NCBI GenBank assembly: GCA_026393655.1
Contig: JAPKZT010000234.1
Span: 1 to 5,487, forward strand
DNA length: 5,487 nucleotides
Source: Actinomycetota bacterium
GTDB lineage: Bacteria; Actinomycetota; Acidimicrobiia; Acidimicrobiales; Ilumatobacteraceae
Direction: 5' to 3'
A program made the position numbers and the translations under genes. Positions 1 through 4,537 of this stretch are shown here, piece by piece. The stretch's first letter is position 1. Every line of letters begins with the position of its first letter. Below the pieces are notes generated by a model that searched no databases, was not told the DNA's origin, and saw only the letters and a program-made list of their open reading frames with translations.

Positions 1-50
1 ATTGCATGCTTGCGTCGCCCTGTTGTTTGAGTAAGTGGCTTTGTTCCCAC
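1..50 (-). CDS. rpsI: 30S ribosomal protein S9, 5' fragment (first 16 codons)
   Basis: S9 is a small-subunit protein whose C-terminal tail reaches the P-site tRNA. Only the N-terminus is present, reading V(M)GTKPLTQTTGRRKHA before the window ends. The TGRRK-A pattern is the conserved start of the S9 fold (family: GRRKxAVARVRL). I chose the GTG at 48-50 because it puts a short, typical N-terminal tail before TTGRRK and there is no in-frame ATG. The frame stays open upstream into the end of rplM, so the start is not proven by a stop codon. The upstream Shine-Dalgarno is weak, an A/G-rich AGAGAAAAGAGA run. It lies 38 nt downstream of rplM, the classic rplM-rpsI pair, and is presumably co-transcribed with it. 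Confidence 0.85.
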   Translation of the reverse strand, partial: MGTKPLTQTTGRRKHA

Positions 51-88
51 GAGTTTGTCTCTTTTCTCTAATTTTTCTAATGCTCGAC

Positions 89-535
89 TCAGCGAGCCTT
101 GGCGTGTGGAAGCTCAAGCACTTTTGGTGATTGCGCTGCGTGCGGATGTTCTGCACCTGGATAAACCTGCAACTTACTTAACATCTCGCGACCGAGAGTT
201 CCCTTTGGCAACATTCCACGAATTGATCGACGGATTGCATCACCAGGTTTACGATCTAAAAGGTGCGCGTATGTCTCTGATTTCAAACCACCTGGATAAC
301 CAGAGTAGTCATAGACCATTTCGCGATCGGCTTTGCCAGAAGTAAGAACGATTTTTGACGCGTTGATAATTACAACGTGATCGCCAGTATCCATGCTTGG
401 TGTGTACATCGGTTTGTGTTTGCCGCGAAGCAATGTTGCAGTCTCTGTGCAAAGACGACCGAGCACAAGTCCTTCGGCGTCAATCAAATGCCAAGCGCGC
501 TTGACGTCAGCTGGTTTTGCAGAATATGTACGCAT
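89..535 (-). CDS. rplM: 50S ribosomal protein L13
   Basis: L13 is an early-assembly protein of the large subunit that binds 23S rRNA. The 148-residue product has the usual family length (about 140-150). Recognisable blocks are WHLIDAEGLVLGRL (residues 15-28), LLRGKHKPMYTPSMDTGDHV (35-54) and the L13 signature from RGMLPKGTLGREM through YPGAEHPHAAQ (106-135). The ATG at 535 was chosen because MRTYSAKPADV matches the usual L13 start and AAGGAAC lies just upstream. The frame extends to a TTG at 628, but that adds 31 residues foreign to the family and covers the promoter candidate. It is followed by rpsI after 38 nt. In Escherichia coli L13 represses its own rplM-rpsI mRNA through the leader; whether that applies here is unknown. 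Confidence 0.97.
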   Translation of the reverse strand: MRTYSAKPADVKRAWHLIDAEGLVLGRLCTETATLLRGKHKPMYTPSMDTGDHVVIINASKIVLTSGKADREMVYDYSGYPGGLKSETYAHLLDRKPGDAIRRSIRGMLPKGTLGREMLSKLQVYPGAEHPHAAQSPKVLELPHAKAR

Positions 536-605
536 AAAAAGTTCCTTGAAATCTAGAATTAGCAACCGCCTGAGGGCTCTTCGCACTCGTTTAAACGGCC
601 TCGTA

Positions 606-635
606 ATGATAGGGCCGAAACCAACCAAATAACAA
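606..635 (-). promoter_or_regulatory. Candidate sigma70-type promoter for rplM-rpsI
   Basis: On the minus strand TTGTTA (630-635; 4 of 6 to TTGACA) is followed after 18 nt by TATCAT (606-611; 5 of 6 to TATAAT). It lies in the 123-nt gap between truA and rplM and would give a leader of roughly 60 nt before the rplM ATG at 535. The position and the -10 match are good and the 18-nt spacer is acceptable. Pattern matching in A/T-rich intergenic DNA yields false positives, so this is a candidate only. Confidence 0.45.
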
Positions 636-657
636 TCGGCCCAACAAAAATATGGGC
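612..657 (-). repeat. Two overlapping, mutually exclusive inverted repeats after truA
   Basis: Read on the minus strand, GCCCA (657-653) can pair with TGGGC (643-639) across a 9-nt T-rich loop, directly after the truA stop. GGGCCGA (642-636) can pair with TCGGCCC (618-612), a perfect 7-bp stem with a 17-nt loop. Both use the same GGGC at 642-639, so only one can form at a time in a read-through transcript. Neither is followed by a T-run, so a plain intrinsic terminator is not supported. The second repeat contains the -35 box and spacer of the promoter candidate. Confidence 0.5.
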
Positions 658-658
658 T

Positions 659-1471
659 TTAGCGAGTAATCCCAGTATCCGGATATCCAACTTCAACTAA
701 ACATAAGCCTTGGGGTGGCGCCAGTTGCGAGGCCTCTGCTCGATCGCCCGAGCGAATCAAAGTCATCATGTCGCTACTCGGTCGCTTACCAACGCCGATA
801 TCAACGAATGTGCCCACTAGCGATCTGACCATCTGGTGGCAAAAAGCATTCGCCCTGATGTCAAAAGTAAATATGCCCTCACCCCTGTTGTGCCAAGTCG
901 CCTGCATCACATTCCTCTTTAAAGAGACTTCGCGAACTTCAGGCTCGTTAGTCTCTGGGCCTTCAAGGTCAGGCTCAAGATCTTGCTTTGGCCGACGACA
1001 AAATGCCGAGAAATCATGCGTACCGATTATTGGATCACATGCCATGTGCAATGCGCGCAAATTAAGTGGTGCCACAACATGCCACGATGTCGAAACCAAA
1101 AATGGGTCTGGATACTCGGCGTTATAGATCGTGTATTGATAGTGACGCCAAATCGCCGAGAATCTCGCGTGAAACTCGTTGTTCGCCCAAGATGCGTGTC
1201 GAATAATAATTTCGGGCCCACACATTGAGTTCAATTGCTTCTGTAAAAGAGTTAGATCAACGTCATCACGCAGATCGCAACTAACTACTTGACCTCGAGC
1301 GTGTACACCAGTATCTGTGCGCCCAGCGGAAACAACAGGCACCGCTCGTTGAAAGATTTGTTGCAGTGCCCCACCGAGCGTGCCGGCAATAGTTTCAACA
1401 CCCGGATTAATCGCAAAACCATGAAACTTCGCCCCGTTATATGCGACGACGAATCGTGCTCGGCGCATCAC
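659..1471 (-). CDS. truA: tRNA pseudouridine(38-40) synthase TruA
   Basis: TruA isomerises uridines 38, 39 and 40 in the tRNA anticodon arm to pseudouridine. Visible motifs: the N-terminal VVAYNGAKFHGF block (8-19); the catalytic loop SAGRTDTGVHARGQV (48-62) with nucleophile Asp53; FHARFSAIWRHYQYTIYN (100-117) with the tyrosine that stacks at the active site in the family; HDFSAFCRR (152-160); and FCHQMVRSLVGT near the C-terminus. At about 270 residues it is normal length. The start is GTG at 1471 or the adjacent ATG at 1468; no strong Shine-Dalgarno precedes either, so the ATG is equally likely. It begins about 20 nt after rplQ, suggesting read-through or coupling. An acidic, proline-containing stretch at residues 164-181 replaces the shorter basic linker I expect there. 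rplQ-truA-rplM is a common order in Gram-positive bacteria. Confidence 0.96.
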   Translation of the reverse strand: MMRRARFVVAYNGAKFHGFAINPGVETIAGTLGGALQQIFQRAVPVVSAGRTDTGVHARGQVVSCDLRDDVDLTLLQKQLNSMCGPEIIIRHASWANNEFHARFSAIWRHYQYTIYNAEYPDPFLVSTSWHVVAPLNLRALHMACDPIIGTHDFSAFCRRPKQDLEPDLEGPETNEPEVREVSLKRNVMQATWHNRGEGIFTFDIRANAFCHQMVRSLVGTFVDIGVGKRPSSDMMTLIRSGDRAEASQLAPPQGLCLVEVGYPDTGITR

Positions 1472-1491
1472 AGATGCTTTTATTTTTAGAA

Positions 1492-1863
1492 CTAGATAAG
1501 TTCGATGCGCGCCATTGGTGCGTTGTCACCGTGACGTGGGCCAAGCTTCAAGATTCGAAGGTAGCCACCATTTCGCTCTGTGTATCGAGGTGCGACAACA
1601 TTGACAAGTTTATTTGTCATTTCTTTGTCGCGAAGGTAACTCTGAATCTGACGAATGCGGTGCACTCGCATTGGGCTAGTGCCCTGAGCTTTCTTTGCCT
1701 TTGTAATTAGTTTCTCGGCGATTGGACGAAGCGCTTTTGCTTTTGTCTCAGTCGTTACGATGCCTTCAGCAGCGAACAAAGACGACGCCAAGTTGGCCAT
1801 CATCAATCTTTCGTGTGACGAGCTTCCACCAAAACTTGGTCCGCGGCGTGGTCTTCCTGGCAT
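1492..1863 (-). CDS. rplQ: 50S ribosomal protein L17
   Basis: L17 is a large-subunit protein located near the exit-tunnel side of the ribosome. The 123-residue product has the family's usual bacterial length and pattern: a basic, glycine-rich N-terminus, then SSHERLMMANLASSLF (15-30), GIVTTETKAKALRPIAEKLIT (34-54), and the C-terminal APRYTERNGGYLRILKLGPRHGDNAPMARIEL block (91-122). The ATG at 1863 is preceded by AAGGAG with about 10 nt spacing, a strong and well-placed ribosome binding site. It follows rpoA by 67 nt, as in most bacteria, and precedes truA by about 20 nt. The hairpin plus T-run in the rpoA-rplQ gap could lower its transcription relative to rpoA. Confidence 0.97.
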   Translation of the reverse strand: MPGRPRRGPSFGGSSSHERLMMANLASSLFAAEGIVTTETKAKALRPIAEKLITKAKKAQGTSPMRVHRIRQIQSYLRDKEMTNKLVNVVAPRYTERNGGYLRILKLGPRHGDNAPMARIELI

Positions 1864-1915
1864 AGTGAATCGTCTCCTTGATTATTTAGATATTTAAATT
1901 CAGTTGATACTCAGC

Positions 1916-1947
1916 AAAAATCTCGTTGGCTCAGAGGCGCAACGAGA
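1916..1947 (-). terminator. Candidate intrinsic terminator or attenuator at the rpoA/rplQ border
   Basis: On the minus strand TCTCGTTG (1947-1940) pairs perfectly with CAACGAGA (1928-1921) across an 11-nt loop and is followed at once by TTTTT (1920-1916). The loop contains the rpoA stop codon, so the upstream arm is coding (Leu-Ser-Leu end of alpha). An 8-bp stem with about half G+C and a five-T tail makes a moderate terminator at best. As rplQ lies 53 nt downstream in the same direction, partial termination (attenuation) or a 3'-end processing/stability element fits better than full termination. Confidence 0.45.
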
Positions 1948-2863
1948 GTCCTCGCTCATCAAGTTTTTGTTTGATCTCATCAAGGCTCTTCTGACCGAAG
2001 TTGGTGATGTTCATCAAGTCTTCTTCTGACCGAGTTAGCAACTCGCCAATCGTGTGAACTTGTCCGCGCTTCAAGCAGTTGCGTGGTCGCTCTGAAAGAT
2101 CGAGGTCTTCAATTGGCATATCTAGATCGCCAGTACCACTTGAGTAACCAACTACTTCGCCGAGTTCAAGACCAACTGGCTCTGTAGTTAAGTTTGCCAC
2201 GAGATCAACAAGCGAACGCAGAGTTGCACCAGCCGAAGCAAGTGAATCAACCGGAGTGATCGAGCCGTCTGTCTCAATATCGATAACAAGTTTGTCGTAA
2301 TTAGTTGACTGCTCTACTCGAGTCGGTTCAACTTCAAATGTGACGCGACGAATTGGTGAGAAAATTGCGTCAATTGGGATGATGCCAATTGTCTTGCGAG
2401 CGCCATCACGATCTGACGACATGTAGCCCTTGCCGCGCTCAACCGTAAGGTCAAACACGAGCTTGCCTTTTGCTGAAAGAGTGGCAATTTTCTGGGACTT
2501 GTTAAGAATCTCAACATCTGGCGGGCACTGAATGTCACCGGCTGTGAGCTCCATTGGTCCTCTGACATCTACATGAAGCGCAATTGGATCGTCTGATGTA
2601 GACACCAGAACAATGTCTTTGAGATTGAGAATGATCTCAGTTACATCCTCGGATACACCCTCAATTGTGTCGAATTCATGCAGTGCAGATTCGAACTTTA
2701 CGGAAGTAATCGCCGCACCAGGAATCGATGACAACAACATTCGGCGCAATGAGTTGCCGATTGTGTGGCCCAGACCTGGTTCTAGTGGACCGACCGAAAA
2801 TTTCTGACGGTTGTTTTGTGGTGAGCCGATTGGTTCGACTGTCGGGCGTTGGATTACAAGCAT
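1931..2863 (-). CDS. rpoA: DNA-directed RNA polymerase subunit alpha
   Basis: Alpha dimerises to nucleate RNA polymerase assembly; its C-terminal domain contacts UP-element DNA and activators. The N-terminal domain (about 1-225) shows LGHTIGNSLRRMLLSSIPGA (31-50), the dimer/beta-binding region, and TRVEQSTNYDKLVIDIETDG later. After a linker, the C-terminal domain (about 250-310) holds SERPRNCLKR, with Arg259 and Asn262 matching E. coli DNA-contact residues Arg265 and Asn268, and the helix-hairpin-helix ITNFGQKSLDEIK. It ends right after GLSLRL, giving 310 residues without the acidic tail seen in mycobacterial alpha. The ATG at 2863 has a strong CTAAGGAG site 6 nt upstream. The MLVIQRPTVE start is the form I associate with Acidimicrobiia. 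It sits 30 nt after rpsD and 67 nt before rplQ. Confidence 0.98.
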   Translation of the reverse strand: MLVIQRPTVEPIGSPQNNRQKFSVGPLEPGLGHTIGNSLRRMLLSSIPGAAITSVKFESALHEFDTIEGVSEDVTEIILNLKDIVLVSTSDDPIALHVDVRGPMELTAGDIQCPPDVEILNKSQKIATLSAKGKLVFDLTVERGKGYMSSDRDGARKTIGIIPIDAIFSPIRRVTFEVEPTRVEQSTNYDKLVIDIETDGSITPVDSLASAGATLRSLVDLVANLTTEPVGLELGEVVGYSSGTGDLDMPIEDLDLSERPRNCLKRGQVHTIGELLTRSEEDLMNITNFGQKSLDEIKQKLDERGLSLRL

Positions 2864-2893
2864 TTTTTCTCCTTAGACAATTCTTTATTGGGG

Positions 2894-3511
2894 TTACTTT
2901 GAATAGAGCTCAACGATTAATTGTTCACGTACTGGTACATCAATTTGCTCACGCACCGGCAACTCGCGCACTGTTACTTGCTTGCCAGCTTCTGCGACGT
3001 CGATCCAGCCGACCATTTTGCGACCGAGAGTATCAATGTTGTGTTGGATGATGATCATGTTGCTCGCCTTTTCGGAGAGCGAAACAACTTCACCTTTTTG
3101 CAATGTGTACGACGCGATATCGACTCGCTTTCCATCAACTTTGATCAACCCGTGGCTTACAAACTGACGAGCCTGCGGACGCGATGCAGCCCAGCCGGCG
3201 CGGTAAACAACATTGTCAAGGCGCAATTCAAGTAGACGCAACAAGTTCTCACCAGTCGGACCAGTCAAACGCACAGACTTCTCGTAGAGATTGCGAAATT
3301 GACGCTCAAGCAAACCGTAAATGTATTTTGCCTTCTGCTTTTCTTGCAACTGCGCAAGATACTCGCTGCCTGCACCTTTACGACGCGAACGACCGTGGTG
3401 ACCTGGTGGAAACGGCCGACGCTCAAGAGCCTTCGAGCCTTTTGTGTTTTCGAAAACGTTGACACCAAGACGGCGCGAGATGCGAACTTTTGGACCTGTG
3501 TAGCGAGCCAT
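2894..3511 (-). CDS. rpsD: 30S ribosomal protein S4
   Basis: S4 is a primary 16S rRNA-binding protein that nucleates 30S body assembly; in some bacteria it also represses its own operon. At 205 residues it is normal length. The N-terminal domain starts MARYTGPKVRISRRLGVNVF and carries the RRPFPPGHHG loop (31-40); it has no cysteines, so it is the zinc-free form. The S4 RNA-binding domain spans about 96-160 (LRLDNVVYRAGWAASRPQAR, then VSHGLIKVDGKRVDI). The C-terminus PVREQLIVELYSK is typical. The ATG at 3511 begins 3 nt after the rpsK stop, with AGAGG inside the end of rpsK as ribosome binding site, so translation is probably coupled. rpoA follows after 30 nt, the canonical alpha-operon order. 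Confidence 0.98.
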   Translation of the reverse strand: MARYTGPKVRISRRLGVNVFENTKGSKALERRPFPPGHHGRSRRKGAGSEYLAQLQEKQKAKYIYGLLERQFRNLYEKSVRLTGPTGENLLRLLELRLDNVVYRAGWAASRPQARQFVSHGLIKVDGKRVDIASYTLQKGEVVSLSEKASNMIIIQHNIDTLGRKMVGWIDVAEAGKQVTVRELPVREQIDVPVREQLIVELYSK

Positions 3512-3514
3512 GAC

Positions 3515-3910
3515 TTACGGCCTCTTTCGCTTTGGCTGAAGACAGCCGTTGTGTGGAACTGGGGAGACATCTTTGATGCCTGAAACTTCGATGCCAAGAT
3601 TTTGAATTTGACGCAGTGCAGTGTCACGACCAGAACCTGGACCCTTGACGCGCACTTCAGCGCGACGAAGACCAAGCTCCATTGCGGCACGACCAGCTTT
3701 TTCTGCTGCCATTTGTGCGGCAAACGGTGTTGATTTTCGTGAACCACTGAAACCAACTCCACCAGATGATGCCCACGCGATTACGTTGCCCTCTGTGTCG
3801 GTGATTGAAACGATCGTGTTATTGAAAGAACTCTTGATGTGCACAATGCCGGTTGCGACATTACGACGCTCGCGCTTACGCTTTCGAGTTTTTGGTTTTG
3901 GATCAGCCAT
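3515..3910 (-). CDS. rpsK: 30S ribosomal protein S11
   Basis: S11 sits on the 30S platform and helps shape the E-site and mRNA exit region. The 131-residue product has the family's usual length. Motifs: a very basic N-terminus (6-16), GIVHIKSSFNNTIVSITD (21-38), GNVIAWASSGGVGFSGSRKS (41-60), RVKGPGSGRDTALRQI (87-102) and the C-terminal DVSPVPHNGC (114-123). The Asn-Gly in PHNGC corresponds to the site of isoaspartate in E. coli S11. After the cysteine the sequence reads LQPKRKRP where the family usually has RPPKRRRV. The ATG at 3910 lies 2 nt after the rpsM stop, with GAGGAAG just upstream in the end of rpsM, indicating coupled translation. Confidence 0.98.
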   Translation of the reverse strand: MADPKPKTRKRKRERRNVATGIVHIKSSFNNTIVSITDTEGNVIAWASSGGVGFSGSRKSTPFAAQMAAEKAGRAAMELGLRRAEVRVKGPGSGRDTALRQIQNLGIEVSGIKDVSPVPHNGCLQPKRKRP

Positions 3911-3912
3911 GG

Positions 3913-4293
3913 TTACTTCCTCACTGCCATTTTCTTGTTAGCTACCGTCTTCTTCGGTCCTTTTCGTGTGCGCGCATTTGTGTGTGTGCGCTGACCACGA
4001 ACAGGTAATCCCTTGCGATGACGAGTGCCTTGGTATGAACCAATTTCAATTTTTCGTTTGATGTCTGTCTGCACATTGCGGCGACGGTCACCTTCAACGC
4101 TGAGGTTGTTCTCAATGAACATACGAATCTTGTTGACCTCAGAGTCAGTCAGATCGCGCACGCGAGTGTCTGGACTAATACCAGTTTCGCTGCAAAGTTT
4201 TTTCGCGGTAACGCGACCGATACCAAAAATATAGGTCAGACCTATTTCTAGGCGCTTCTCGCGCGGAATGTCGACTCCTGAAATACGTGCCAT
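3913..4293 (-). CDS. rpsM: 30S ribosomal protein S13
   Basis: S13 lies in the head of the 30S subunit, where its C-terminal tail touches P-site tRNA and its body bridges to the 50S subunit. The product is 126 residues, normal for bacteria. It begins MARISGVDIPREKRLEIGLT, then the helix-turn-helix-like YIFGIGRVTAKKLC (21-34), and carries the invariant tail motif RHRKGLPVRGQRTHTNARTR (91-110) followed by a lysine-rich end. The ATG at 4293 has only a modest GAGAGA binding site and follows rpmJ by 14 nt. It is 2 nt upstream of rpsK. Confidence 0.98.
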   Translation of the reverse strand: MARISGVDIPREKRLEIGLTYIFGIGRVTAKKLCSETGISPDTRVRDLTDSEVNKIRMFIENNLSVEGDRRRNVQTDIKRKIEIGSYQGTRHRKGLPVRGQRTHTNARTRKGPKKTVANKKMAVRK

Positions 4294-4307
4294 CTTGTCT
4301 CTCTCGC

Positions 4308-4421
4308 TCAGCCTTGACGTTGCTTATGACGTGGGTTTTCGCAGATCACCATTACGCGACCGTGCCGACGGATAATCTTGCACTTCTCGCATATTTTTTT
4401 AACGCTGGTTCTTACTTTCAC
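4308..4421 (-). CDS. rpmJ: 50S ribosomal protein L36 (zinc-ribbon form)
   Basis: L36 is the smallest ribosomal protein and binds 23S rRNA with a zinc ion. This 37-residue gene reads MKVRTSVKKIC followed by EKCKIIRRHGRV and ends with MVICENPRHKQRQG. The zinc ligands Cys11, Cys14, Cys27 and His32 are all present, so this is the zinc-dependent (C+) paralogue, not the cysteine-free one made under zinc starvation. It starts with GTG at 4421, preceded by AGAAGG at good spacing. It follows the infA stop by 17 nt and precedes rpsM by 14 nt, the standard infA-rpmJ-rpsM order. Confidence 0.97.
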   Translation of the reverse strand: MKVRTSVKKICEKCKIIRRHGRVMVICENPRHKQRQG

Positions 4422-4438
4422 TGCACGCCTTCTTGTCT

Positions 4439-4537
4439 TTATTTAAATCGGTAAGTAATACGACCTCTTGTGAGGTCATACGGTGTTAGTTCAACTTGCA
4501 CTTTGTCGCCAGGAAGAATTCGAATGTAATTCATTCG
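4439..4537 (-). CDS. infA: Translation initiation factor IF-1, 3' fragment (last 32 residues)
   Basis: IF-1 is an OB-fold protein that occupies the 30S A site during initiation. Only the C-terminal part is here: RMNYIRILPGDKVQVEL followed by TPYDLTRGRITYRFK and a TAA stop. These are the most conserved stretches of IF-1 (family: KMRMNYIRILPGDKVxVELxPYDLTRGRI). The full protein is about 72-73 residues, so roughly the first 40 are missing. Upstream of the Arg codon at 4535-4537 the frame gives Trp instead of the expected Met, then enters histidyl-tRNA synthetase sequence. Because infA is essential and single-copy in most bacteria, this loss suggests an artificial join and not a natural deletion. 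Downstream rpmJ is intact and normally spaced. Confidence 0.9.
   Translation of the reverse strand, partial: RMNYIRILPGDKVQVELTPYDLTRGRITYRFK
4459..4480 (-). repeat. Hairpin within the end of infA
   Basis: On the minus strand TATGACCTC (4480-4472) pairs with GAGGTCGTA (4467-4459) across an ACAA tetraloop: nine pairs including one G-U. It encodes the invariant Tyr-Asp-Leu-Thr-Arg-Gly-Arg stretch. No T-run follows, so it is not a terminator. It could influence mRNA stability or be a by-product of conserved codons. Confidence 0.4.

Noticed and set aside
55..345. Plus-strand open frame opposite rplM
   Set aside because: Antisense shadow of a certain ribosomal protein gene; no recognisable domain or ribosome binding site.
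536..628. N-terminal extension of L13 from a TTG at 628
   Set aside because: The 31 extra basic residues are not part of the L13 family, no Shine-Dalgarno precedes the TTG, and the region holds a promoter candidate. The ATG at 535 has a good binding site.
2371..2391. Inverted repeat CAATTGG...CCAATTG within rpoA
   Set aside because: Deep inside coding sequence for a conserved Ile-Pro-Ile-Asp stretch; repeated ATT codons explain it and no T-run follows.
2910..2960. Near-duplicate PVREQ segments at the S4 C-terminus
   Set aside because: Most S4 proteins have a similar doubled pattern here (PxRExIDxxIxEQLIVE), so it is a family trait and not a recent duplication.
3265..3762. 165-codon minus-strand frame overlapping rpsD and rpsK
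   Set aside because: It is an alternate frame of two well-conserved genes on the same strand, with low-complexity composition and no family resemblance.
3965..3995. CA/GT-rich repeat and GCGCA...TGCGC pairing in rpsM
   Set aside because: It encodes the invariant GQRTHTNARTR motif of S13; the repeat follows from Thr-His-Thr and Ala-Arg codons.
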